The notes under the pieces are model-generated. The model was not told the DNA's origin, ran no database searches, and saw nothing but the letters and a program-made list of their open reading frames with translations. Positions 25,374-33,016 of a stretch of 49,372 bases of DNA are shown piece by piece. The stretch is from positions 1 through 49,372 of the forward strand of contig JAJQBC010000104.1 in the NCBI GenBank assembly GCA_021203465.1. The letters run 5' to 3'. Made by a program: the position numbers and the translations under genes. The first letter of the stretch is position 1. The number at the start of each line of letters is the position of its first letter. The DNA comes from Lachnospiraceae bacterium (GTDB taxonomy: Bacteria > Bacillota > Clostridia > Lachnospirales > Lachnospiraceae).

Positions 25374-26572
25374 ATCTATATCTGCTGGTGTTTTTGCTGT
25401 TGGCGGCGGGAGCCGTGCTGGAATGGTTCCGTCCTCAGTATAAAAACAATATTTACAGAGTATGCTGGCTGTTGATGACCGCGCTGCTCTGCCTGCGTTA
25501 TGGGCAGGGGACGGATTATATCACTTACGAGGCGATCTACAACTCGATTCCTCTGGCGGTCGATTTTTCCAAAGGCTATGTTTTTGGCGTTTATCCGGAA
25601 ATCGGCTGGAGGCTTCTGAGTGCGCTGTTCCGTGCGTTTCATGCGCCGTTTTGGGTTTTTACAGCGGCGCTTGGCCTTGCGGAGATGCTCCTGCTTCACC
25701 GTGCGCTGACGAAATATGTGCCGCAGCGCACGGCGGGGCTTTTTCTTGCGTATCCGGTGCTTTTTCTTGTATATATGGTGTCGGGACTGCGGCAGGGGCT
25801 TGCCATGTGCCTGTTTCTGGGTATCGCGCTGCCTTTCTATCTGGAAAAGCGCTGGGCTGCATATATCGTGACTGTCCTGACTGCCGCGGGTTTTCACAAG
25901 GCGGGATGTATCTGGCTGATTTTGCCTTTTGTCTATTATTTTTCAGTCAGGATTATGCTGGCCTTTACCGCACTGGCTGCTGTGGGGGGACTGCTTCTGC
26001 AGATTCCGGCTGTGGAAAATACAATTATGGCGATACTGCCCTCCTATCATCTGTGGCAGTTCCTGTGCGAGGGTGAGATCAGCTGGTTTGCGTTGGCGGA
26101 GCGTTTGGTCAGTTTTGCGGTTTTGGCAGGGCTCTGGTTTCTGCTGCGCAGGGCGGGAGAGGAGCTGGAGCAGTCGACGGAGCTTTTGCTAAAGGCTTAT
26201 ATGTGTGGCGTATGCCTGTATTTACTGCTGATGCAGAACAGTTATTATGCCAGCCGCTATGCGGTCACGTTCAAGATACTGGAATGCGTGCTGGTGCTTC
26301 GTCTGATTACGAGGAAACATCGGATAGCGAAGGCAGGAGCTATATTTTTCCTTGGGCTTACGCTGCTCATGGGACTAAAAAATATGAATGCGATGATTCG
26401 TGAGGGATTTTATGATTCCTCGCAGGTGAATCTTTTAAACTTTCCCTATGTCTCTGTATTCAGGCAGGATCAGATCAATGAATATCTTTCCTATGACGAG
26501 AATTATCAGATCATTTTGGAGAGACAGCTGGAGGATCAGGAGCTGTGGATACTGGAGGATGGAACGGAGTAA
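25370..26572 (+). CDS. EpsG-family polysaccharide polymerase-like membrane protein
   Basis: A 400-residue protein with about ten hydrophobic segments. The early outer loop RYGQGTDYITYEAIYNS (about 42-58) and the following YPEIGWRLLSALF are the hallmarks of EpsG-type proteins, thought to polymerise exopolysaccharide repeat units. MVSGLRQGLAMCLF, another family feature, follows. The start overlaps wecB by ATGA. It is the second polymerase candidate of this operon. Confidence 0.82.
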   Translation: MNLYLLVFLLLAAGAVLEWFRPQYKNNIYRVCWLLMTALLCLRYGQGTDYITYEAIYNSIPLAVDFSKGYVFGVYPEIGWRLLSALFRAFHAPFWVFTAALGLAEMLLLHRALTKYVPQRTAGLFLAYPVLFLVYMVSGLRQGLAMCLFLGIALPFYLEKRWAAYIVTVLTAAGFHKAGCIWLILPFVYYFSVRIMLAFTALAAVGGLLLQIPAVENTIMAILPSYHLWQFLCEGEISWFALAERLVSFAVLAGLWFLLRRAGEELEQSTELLLKAYMCGVCLYLLLMQNSYYASRYAVTFKILECVLVLRLITRKHRIAKAGAIFFLGLTLLMGLKNMNAMIREGFYDSSQVNLLNFPYVSVFRQDQINEYLSYDENYQIILERQLEDQELWILEDGTE

Positions 26573-26578
26573 AAAAGT

Positions 26579-27610
26579 ATGCGGCTTGAAATTTTACAGA
26601 CATCACTGCTGTTTTTCGGGGGAACCTGTCTCTCGGGCTATGCGGTGCGGCGTCTGTTAAAACTGGAAAAAGAGGGCATCCTCTTCTCTGTGGCACTGGG
26701 AGCATTTTGCTGGTGGGCTCTGATGGAGCTAATTCTTGTGCCCATGACGATGAGACTTGCAAGTTTCAGCAGTTTTACCGTTATTTACAGTGTGGCAGTG
26801 GCGATTTTCGCGCTGGCGGGGCTGTTTTGCTGGCGGGATATTCTGGACGATTTGAGGAAATTTGCCGGGAACTGGAGACAGTATCTGACACTGGGGCATC
26901 TGGCGGCGCTGTTACTCATTGTTTTTGAACTGTGGTTTATTCACCATCATATGTATCTGGAGTGGGATGACACTTATTATGTGAATCTTGCGAATGAGGC
27001 AGTCTCTTCGGACAAAATCTACTGGGTTTATCCGGAGACCGGTGCGCAGGCAGATTTTGACAAGCGCTATGTGCTTTCGCTCTGGCCGATCTTCTATGCG
27101 TGGCTCTCAAGGCTCATCGGCGTGGTGCCGACGGTCATGGCGCATATGATTATGCCATGGCTGATGATTCCGCTTGCCTATGTGGTCTATGTATTGATCG
27201 GAAGGCGGCTTTTTGAGGATGATGTGCAGCTGCAGGGGATGTTTCTTGCATTTGCGGTTCTTATTCATCTGTTTATGAGCGGGGAGCATACGACCGGTCT
27301 GACCTTTCTCGCCATCACTCCGTGGGTTGGGAAGGGTGTGCTGGCGGCGATCATCGTTCCGGCGCTGTTTTACTGGATTTTGCGCGCAGCTCATGACAAT
27401 GGCGCGGGAAATTGGATTCTGCTCGGGATCACAGGCCTAGGAGGCTGCCTTACTTCCTCCGTGGGAATTTTGCTCGCGCCGTTGTTTATCGGCCTGTCGG
27501 TTTTTCTGCTCTCGCTGCAGAAGAGGCAAATCCGCTATCTGGCATATGGAATTCTTTCCTGTCTGCCTTGTATTCTGCTCGGACTTTACTATATCCGTCT
27601 GACGCACTGA
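26579..27610 (+). CDS. GT-C-like membrane protein, N-terminal half of a gene split by TGA
   Basis: A 343-residue membrane protein with about nine hydrophobic segments. An outer loop near residue 125 reads YLEWDDTYYVNLANEA, an acidic pair in the position used by GT-C transferases, and GEHTTGLTFL follows later. It ends abruptly after a membrane helix. The next gene continues in the same reading frame after one TGA (27608-27610) and four codons, which suggests one original gene of about 618 codons. Lachnospiraceae have long membrane proteins of this kind (DUF6077-like, tentative). GGAG lies 9 bases before the ATG. As it stands, the product may be non-functional or work as a split protein. Confidence 0.6.
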   Translation: MRLEILQTSLLFFGGTCLSGYAVRRLLKLEKEGILFSVALGAFCWWALMELILVPMTMRLASFSSFTVIYSVAVAIFALAGLFCWRDILDDLRKFAGNWRQYLTLGHLAALLLIVFELWFIHHHMYLEWDDTYYVNLANEAVSSDKIYWVYPETGAQADFDKRYVLSLWPIFYAWLSRLIGVVPTVMAHMIMPWLMIPLAYVVYVLIGRRLFEDDVQLQGMFLAFAVLIHLFMSGEHTTGLTFLAITPWVGKGVLAAIIVPALFYWILRAAHDNGAGNWILLGITGLGGCLTSSVGILLAPLFIGLSVFLLSLQKRQIRYLAYGILSCLPCILLGLYYIRLTH

Positions 27611-27622
27611 GGGAGGTATCGG

Positions 27623-28420
27623 ATGCAGGAATTTTTTGAAATCGCGACAACAGATTTCGCGGCGACCTTTGAAGGGGCGTGGATGCTTCCACTTCTGCTG
27701 CTCAGCGCGGGGTTGATTTTGTGGAAGGAACCGGACTGGACGAGAAAGATATTGCTCGGCGGACTTCCTCTTGCAGCGATTTTCATCTACTGGTTTCTGC
27801 CCACCGGAATGTTGCTCATGAAGCTGCTGGGAGAGAATATCTATTGGCGTATCCTTTGGCTGATCCTGCTCGCGGTGACCATTCCCTATGCGCTGTGCCT
27901 GCTTCTTCGCAGATGCCGGGGGCTGCGCAGACAGGCGGCGTTTCTGTTGTGCCTTGTATTGCTTGCGCTGTGCGGGACGCCGTTGCTTGCCTCGGAGGAA
28001 TTTCTGGATTCCACAAACGAATATAAGATACCGCAGTATGTGATCGATGTCTGTGAGTTGCTGCCGGAAAATATTCATGCGGTGGTGTCTAATCGACTTT
28101 TGCCCTATATCCGTTTATATGATACGAGCATTACGCTGGAGTATGCGCGCAATGCCTTTGTCTTTGTTTCGCTGGAGGAGGGAAGGAGCGATATTGAGAA
28201 GCTGTATCTGGAGATGCAGGAGGATGAGATCGACTTGTCTGTGTTGGCGCCGTTGGCGAAGTCTGAGGGATGTACCTTTATTGTGCTTTCTAATACGCGT
28301 ACGTATATAGGAGAGTGGGAAGATAATGGATATACAAAATATGCTTCAACGGACGAGTTTGATATCTTTGTGGATATGGACTACGAGGAGGGTGAGGATA
28401 CGAGAAAATGGATAGATTAA
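27623..28420 (+). CDS. C-terminal half of the split GT-C-like membrane protein
   Basis: A 265-residue protein: an outer segment, about four membrane helices (to about residue 120) and a soluble outer domain rich in Glu and Asp. It is in frame with the preceding gene, separated only by TGA and four codons. The ATG at 27623 has GGGAGG at 27611-27616 as a ribosome site, so it can be translated by re-initiation right after the TGA. No independent family is recognisable, which fits its being a fragment. Its end overlaps the next gene by 13 bases. Confidence 0.6.
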   Translation: MQEFFEIATTDFAATFEGAWMLPLLLLSAGLILWKEPDWTRKILLGGLPLAAIFIYWFLPTGMLLMKLLGENIYWRILWLILLAVTIPYALCLLLRRCRGLRRQAAFLLCLVLLALCGTPLLASEEFLDSTNEYKIPQYVIDVCELLPENIHAVVSNRLLPYIRLYDTSITLEYARNAFVFVSLEEGRSDIEKLYLEMQEDEIDLSVLAPLAKSEGCTFIVLSNTRTYIGEWEDNGYTKYASTDEFDIFVDMDYEEGEDTRKWID

Positions 28421-29610
28421 AAGAACTGAAACCATTTGTGAAAATCTATGTGATACTGATTGCGGTATTCTTTCTGTCTATGACGCTGGTGTACTGCATT
28501 CCGACGTCGTGGATACAGGACAATGTGGATAAATCTCTGGAAGTGATGGAGTCGGAAGGTGAGCGCCCCGTTTATTTCTTTTATCGCCACAGTGCAATTG
28601 TGGACAACCACACGGATATGCTGATGTACGAGAGCCTGATTCCGGTCAAGGAGGAATACAACGCCATACAGGCGTCGGTCAGCGTCAATTCCTATCCGAG
28701 ATATTGGCATGGCTATCAGGTAATTCTGCGGCCATTGACGATCCTGTTTCAGGTACAGGAACTGCGCTATCTGGGAATGCTTCTGTTTTATATCCTCTTC
28801 TTCTGGAGCGCATGGCTGGTTGCGCAGAAGGCAAAGCCATCCTGCGCTGTATTGTATGTGTTGTCGGTGGCCAGTGCTTATCTGGCGGTTGTCACGACCT
28901 GTTTTCAGTATCTGACGAGCTTTTATGTGCTCTTCGGTGCGCTGATTGTGCTTCTGTCCGGATACGGACAGCGTAAGAAGCCTATGAATTTTTTTCTCTT
29001 CTTCTTCGTGACGGGAATGGTGGAGAATTTCTTTGATTTTCTGACCTATCCGATTATCACGCTCGGAATTCCGCTGGTCGTCCTGCTATGGCTGCGGGTT
29101 CGTGATGAACAGGCTGATTTTAAGGGCAATCTTCGCTTTACTCTGGGATCCAGCCTGTCATGGGGGCTGGGCTATGCCCTGACCTGGGTGGCAAAATGGG
29201 TCATTGCCGTGCTTGTCCTGGGAGTGAGTACTTTTGCGCAGACTATCAGCGTTATTCAGTATCGGCTGAATGGAAATGAGGAGGATCCTCTGGATAGAAT
29301 GGGGACGATTCGCCGAAATCTGAAAGCCTGGCTAAATGTGCAGGATAATGGAGTGATCAGCTGGAGTAAGATTGTATTGCTGCTTTTCATCATCACGTTG
29401 ATCCTGATTATTGTAAGAAAGTTGAAGGATCGAAAAACGGTCGCCGCATACCTGCCGATTCTGCTGGTGGCCGCCTATCCCTATGTCTGGTATCTGGTGA
29501 TGTCGAATCATTCGCAGATCCACTTCTGGTATACTTACCGCGCTCAGATCGTTACCATGTTTGGTGTGCTGATGTTTATTGCAAGTGTATTGAGGGAAAG
29601 GCGAGAATAA
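28408..29610 (+). CDS. Polytopic membrane protein, paralogue of the gene at 5132
   Basis: A 400-residue protein with one N-terminal membrane segment, an outer loop and about eight more helices. Motifs shared in order with the 5132 protein are DNxTD (66-70), RYWHGY (98-103), TGMxxxFxDFLTYP, a LGYxxxWxxKW-like stretch and NHSxxHxWYT near the end. The family is unknown to me. The acidic first-loop motif suggests a lipid-phosphate-sugar transferase, by inference. It is the last gene of the first large operon and is followed by a terminator hairpin. Start ATG 28408 overlaps the preceding gene by 13 bases, with a GAGGAGGG-like site upstream. Confidence 0.62.
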   Translation: MDRLKELKPFVKIYVILIAVFFLSMTLVYCIPTSWIQDNVDKSLEVMESEGERPVYFFYRHSAIVDNHTDMLMYESLIPVKEEYNAIQASVSVNSYPRYWHGYQVILRPLTILFQVQELRYLGMLLFYILFFWSAWLVAQKAKPSCAVLYVLSVASAYLAVVTTCFQYLTSFYVLFGALIVLLSGYGQRKKPMNFFLFFFVTGMVENFFDFLTYPIITLGIPLVVLLWLRVRDEQADFKGNLRFTLGSSLSWGLGYALTWVAKWVIAVLVLGVSTFAQTISVIQYRLNGNEEDPLDRMGTIRRNLKAWLNVQDNGVISWSKIVLLLFIITLILIIVRKLKDRKTVAAYLPILLVAAYPYVWYLVMSNHSQIHFWYTYRAQIVTMFGVLMFIASVLRERRE

Positions 29611-29621
29611 AGGAATGAGAC

Positions 29622-29655
29622 AAGCCGTCCGCGTCAGCGCAGGCGGCTTTTTCTT
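29622..29655 (+). terminator. Terminator of the first polysaccharide operon
   Basis: A GC-rich hairpin with arms 29624-29633 and 29638-29647 (GCCG/CGGC ends, TCAG loop, one A/C and one wobble position) is followed by TTTTTCTT. It overlaps the stop codon of the convergent gene at 29634, so it may slow both transcripts, but a T run exists only for the + strand. Confidence 0.8.
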
Positions 29656-30422
29656 ACCCAGTCGACCAGTTTTTGTCCGAAGAGCGTCTTTGCCCCCAGT
29701 TTAAGGTAAAAGACACACTCACGCACAACGCGGGAAAAGGAAAACCGGAATACGCCCAGTTCCTGCTGCATGCGTTTCTGTTCGCGGTGGGAGCGTAGTT
29801 TATTTTTGTCCGAGTATCCGGCGATCTCGTAGATTGCGACCGGTTTTGGACGGTATGCGAAAACTTTGCCCTTTAGGTACATACGCAGAAAAAAATGATG
29901 ATCGGCGCAGATGCGATAGGAAGTGTCGTAAGGTATCTGCAGAAGCAGCTCACGCCTTATGAATGCCGATTGGTGGCAGAAGGCCATCTCCTCTGTCAGC
30001 CGTTCCAGGGGAAGTGCCGGATAGAGCTTCTGCCTGCCCTGATAGACGCAGATCGTGTCGCCATAGAGAATCTGGGTATCCTCCTCCGCGGGGAAGAATT
30101 CTGAGAGAATGTGGGCTGATGCGAGTAGGTCGCCGGCGTTCAGGAAAAGAAGCCATTCGCCCTCAGCCATCTTCGTGCCCTTATTCATGGCGTCATAGAT
30201 CCCTCCATCCGGTTCGGAGATGAAGCGGAACGGAATACCTTTTCTGTCAAATGCGGTTCTGGACTTTTTAAGAAGGCTTACTGTGCCGTCGTCGGAGGCG
30301 CCGTCTATGACCAGATATTCAAAATCCGCGAAGTCCTGTGACAGGACATTTTCCATAGTGGCCTGTAGTTGAGCCTTCGCATTTCTGCAGACTGTGATGA
30401 TTGATAACATTGGAATTCCCAT
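29634..30422 (-). CDS. Family 2 glycosyltransferase (WcaA-like)
   Basis: A 262-residue GT-A enzyme. MLSIITVCRNAKAQL, YLVIDGASDDGT, SEPDGGIYDAMNKG and the DxD equivalent LFLNAGDLL define it; the AGD form is common in WcaA/WcaE-like transferases. It is the last gene of the leftward operon, 60 bases after the small membrane protein gene. AGAAGGG lies about 10 bases before the ATG at 30422; a second ATG 12 bases further in lacks a good site. The acceptor is unknown. Confidence 0.85.
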   Translation of the reverse strand: MGIPMLSIITVCRNAKAQLQATMENVLSQDFADFEYLVIDGASDDGTVSLLKKSRTAFDRKGIPFRFISEPDGGIYDAMNKGTKMAEGEWLLFLNAGDLLASAHILSEFFPAEEDTQILYGDTICVYQGRQKLYPALPLERLTEEMAFCHQSAFIRRELLLQIPYDTSYRICADHHFFLRMYLKGKVFAYRPKPVAIYEIAGYSDKNKLRSHREQKRMQQELGVFRFSFSRVVRECVFYLKLGAKTLFGQKLVDWVRKSRLR

Positions 30423-30482
30423 TGTCCACGTACCCTTCTTATTTGATGAGAACCAGAGCTGCTGTCGGGGCGAAACAGCTGA

Positions 30483-30878
30483 TTAGTGCCGCATATAAGA
30501 AACCAGGCCTGCCATATACAGAATAAGGCCGGCCAGGAGCAGGATGATCCCGGCAATCATGAGATATTCCTGATAGACAGAGCCGATTCCCGCAATCACA
30601 AAGATACCCCGTAAAAGACTGCTCACCGTCATCGCGGCCACACCGGAGTGGTACAGGTTCGCAGACATCTGGCTTCGCCTGGGAATTTCCTGGAAAACAA
30701 ACAGGATGACTGCCGGAAACAGTCCCAGCACAAGAGGCAGCGCAAAGAGATATGTCATGTATCGCGAGCGCACCCCATGCGAAAACTGATCATAAATTAA
30801 AAAGAAAACCAGGCAGAATATGGTAATACACAGATAGGTGACAACTTCTTTTTTTCCTTTTTTATTTTCCGATATAGA
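30483..30878 (-). CDS. Small membrane protein next to a phosphodiester glycosidase, TTG start
   Basis: A 131-residue protein with four hydrophobic segments, a polar FSHGVRSRYM loop after the first, and no named family. After the stop of the upstream glycosidase gene there is no in-frame ATG, GTG or TTG near the expected N-terminus. The best start is TTG at 30878, 9 bases after GAGGGG on the minus strand. It overlaps the glycosidase gene by 17 bases, giving an N-terminus of the expected short basic form before helix 1. Coupled translation is likely. I recall similar small proteins next to phosphodiester glycosidases in related bacteria, but cannot confirm it here. Confidence 0.6.
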   Translation of the reverse strand, partial: SISENKKGKKEVVTYLCITIFCLVFFLIYDQFSHGVRSRYMTYLFALPLVLGLFPAVILFVFQEIPRRSQMSANLYHSGVAAMTVSSLLRGIFVIAGIGSVYQEYLMIAGIILLLAGLILYMAGLVSYMRH

Positions 30879-31785
30879 CAATATCGCTGACCCCTCTTTC
30901 TCCGGCGGTAGTGCCGCTGGTAGGATTATTGACCACATTTCCCATAAACCACATAGTAGAGGAACCGCCCCCATCAAGATTGTAAGCGGTCTGGCATCCC
31001 AGCTCCTGCATAACTTCAGCAAGTTCATACAGAGTAAGTCCCTCGCTCTCTGCCTGCCTGCCGTCCGATACCGTGAAGACATAATGGAGCGGTTCTATGA
31101 TTCCAATCGCAGTTCGGGGATTGCTGGTCATGGATGCGTCAACCTCTGTTTCCTCATCTACTGCGAGTTCATAGTCCTTCACAAGACCCGGGCCGAAAGA
31201 AAAGATATGTTGCGCTCCTGCTTCTGCCAGAATCTCAGCCTCTGAATCCCGCTCGTCCACGATTTCCATACGTCCGTCTTCATAGATCACCAGATCTTCG
31301 TTGTACCAGCTGTCTTGCAGGCTTGTGCGATACAGGTATCCGTTGCGCATCACGTAGCCGGTATCGCGAAAACCATAAAAATCTCCATTGATGGCCAATA
31401 TGGCACCGCAGTCCTCCGCGATGGTGGAGGTTTTCTCTGTCAGATTGCGCCCGAAGGCGCCCTGAGCCAGCCCGGTGCGGAGATAAGAGGGGTCTGACAA
31501 GATGATATCTGCCACATAGATCCAGGTATTATATCGATTCAGGGTAGTGATGCGGATGGAAATCTCATCGCTGACATAGCTGTCTTCTGTGACTTCTCCC
31601 TCGATTTCCTGTTCTGTGGCATATTCTGCTGCGCTGAACTCCGGCTCCACGGCCTCAATTTCCGCCCAGGTGACCACGTCGTGTGGGATCAGGAATGTAT
31701 TCAGAAGGGTGAAGAGGGCATAGCCTGTCAACAGGATGCCGAAAATCCATGGCCAGAGATTTTTCCTGTGTTTCTGTACGCTCAT
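30862..31785 (-). CDS. Membrane-anchored phosphodiester glycosidase family protein (NAGPA-like)
   Basis: A 307-residue protein with an N-terminal anchor helix (about 10-33) and an extracytoplasmic NAGPA-type domain. Marks are LAINGDFYGFRDTGYVMRNG in the middle and YNLDGGGSSTMWFMG with the NNPT segment near the end, the typical core of PF09992 proteins. These cleave sugar-phosphodiester bonds such as GlcNAc-1-phosphate esters, so an action on a phospho-linked wall glycan is plausible. The start shares bases with the stop of the upstream gene (TGATG), with GGGAGGAAG before it. The family call is firm; the substrate is unknown. Confidence 0.88.
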   Translation of the reverse strand: MSVQKHRKNLWPWIFGILLTGYALFTLLNTFLIPHDVVTWAEIEAVEPEFSAAEYATEQEIEGEVTEDSYVSDEISIRITTLNRYNTWIYVADIILSDPSYLRTGLAQGAFGRNLTEKTSTIAEDCGAILAINGDFYGFRDTGYVMRNGYLYRTSLQDSWYNEDLVIYEDGRMEIVDERDSEAEILAEAGAQHIFSFGPGLVKDYELAVDEETEVDASMTSNPRTAIGIIEPLHYVFTVSDGRQAESEGLTLYELAEVMQELGCQTAYNLDGGGSSTMWFMGNVVNNPTSGTTAGERGVSDIVYIGK

Positions 31786-32828
31786 CAGGCTTCCTCCCGA
31801 TTTTTATTAAATACCCAGTTCTTCTGGATGATAAAGCTGATAAAGAATAGGCAGCAGTCTACCAGGATTTTTGCAGCGACATCCGGAAGGATAAATGACA
31901 ACGCGGAGACGCACGCGGCGCTGACCAGCATCTGTCCCAGGAACAGAAGCAGATAGCGGACGGCCTCCCCTCCCACAGGCATTGTGCTGTGGAAGCTCCA
32001 GACATGGTTCATAAAAAAATTGACCACGCCGGAGATAATCCGTGCCAACACAGTCGCGAGAAATACCTTCTGCGCCTGCGGCAGCATGAGGGTAGAGGTC
32101 AGCATGATGAAAAACAGAAAGTCCACTGCAGCGCCGGTCAGGGAAGAGAAGGCAAAACGCAGAAATCGTCCATAGACCCTGAGGGAATCTCTCAGCGGGC
32201 GAAAATGGGAGGTCTGATTGCCATCCTGATAGACGGTCTGGATAGGTATAAAATGAAACGGCAGGATGGCTGCCGCGTCCATCAGAAAATTCATCTCATA
32301 TTCATATCGGTCGCCGTCCTCCTGAAGGGCAAGTGCTTCCAGTTTTCCGGGAATGCCACGAAGCCCGGTCTGCGTGTCCGAACAGTGGACACCATTCGTA
32401 AGGCGAAAAAAAGCGGAGGTGAAACGGTTTCCCAGCAGGCTTCTGAGGGGTACTCCCTGCGCCTTAAAATCGCGGATTCCCAGAACGAGGACATCCGAAT
32501 TCTGTTGCAGGACATCCGCAATCTTCCGAATGTCATCAGGCAGATGCTGCCCGTCTGCATCCGCTGTGATATAGGAGTTGTTCTTGCCAAACAGCTCGAT
32601 GGCCGTTCGGATACCGGTTTTCAGAGCAGCGCCCTTTCCGCGGTTCCGGTCATGCGTAACTACAGTCCCGTATTCCTCAGCCTTCCTGAAAATATCCAGA
32701 CAGGCTTCTCCGCTTCCGTCATTCACTATGATAATCTTTTCCAGTTCTTTCTGTCGCAGTTGCTGCAATAGATGAATAAGCTTTTCCTCCAGCTGATATG
32801 CCGGTATAATGACAACACTTTCAGACAT
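31785..32828 (-). CDS. GT2 polyprenyl-phosphate glycosyltransferase fused to a GtrA-like domain
   Basis: A 347-residue fusion. Residues 1-215 are a dolichol-phosphate-mannose-synthase-like GT2 with VIIPAYQLEEKL, IIVNDGSGEA, NRGKGAALKTG and ADADGQHLPDD. Residues about 225-345 are four membrane helices of the GtrA/DPMS type, including FFMNHVWSFHS and QKNWVFNK. Such proteins make, and perhaps help flip, a polyprenyl-phosphate monosaccharide used by outer-face GT-C transferases, several of which are in the neighbouring operon. ATG 32828 follows GAGGGAG by 8 bases and is preferred over the ATG 36 bases upstream. It is the first gene of the leftward operon. Confidence 0.87.
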   Translation of the reverse strand: MSESVVIIPAYQLEEKLIHLLQQLRQKELEKIIIVNDGSGEACLDIFRKAEEYGTVVTHDRNRGKGAALKTGIRTAIELFGKNNSYITADADGQHLPDDIRKIADVLQQNSDVLVLGIRDFKAQGVPLRSLLGNRFTSAFFRLTNGVHCSDTQTGLRGIPGKLEALALQEDGDRYEYEMNFLMDAAAILPFHFIPIQTVYQDGNQTSHFRPLRDSLRVYGRFLRFAFSSLTGAAVDFLFFIMLTSTLMLPQAQKVFLATVLARIISGVVNFFMNHVWSFHSTMPVGGEAVRYLLLFLGQMLVSAACVSALSFILPDVAAKILVDCCLFFISFIIQKNWVFNKNREEA

Positions 32829-32891
32829 AACAATAGCTCCCTCTCCCGGTATTGGGTCAGACAAAATAGTTGTCCCTCAACAATTGTTAAT

Positions 32892-32920
32892 ATTTTCCCA
32901 TAATACGATTGTTTTGTCAA
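32892..32920 (-). promoter_or_regulatory. Leftward promoter of the GT2-GtrA operon
   Basis: On the minus strand a perfect TTGACA (32920-32915) is followed after 17 bases by GAAAAT (32897-32892). The -10 element is only a partial match. Confidence 0.5.
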
Positions 32921-32954
32921 ACAGAACATGGCGGGTGTAAAATCACCTGCTGTC

Positions 32955-32983
32955 TTGTAAAAACATGCCGGAAGTGATAAAAT
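32955..32983 (+). promoter_or_regulatory. Promoter of the second polysaccharide operon
   Basis: TTGTAA at 32955-32960 and TAAAAT at 32978-32983 are 17 bases apart, 33 bases before the ATG at 33017. It is divergent from the leftward promoter in the same 188-base gap. Confidence 0.65.
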
Positions 32984-33016
32984 ATTATAGATTATGTTTA
33001 TGAGGTAATGATTTCC

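Noticed and set aside
30879-31082. Longer 199-residue form of the small membrane protein
   Set aside because: The extra part is fully inside the glycosidase gene, reads like shadow sequence, and lacks the well-spaced ribosome site seen for TTG 30878.
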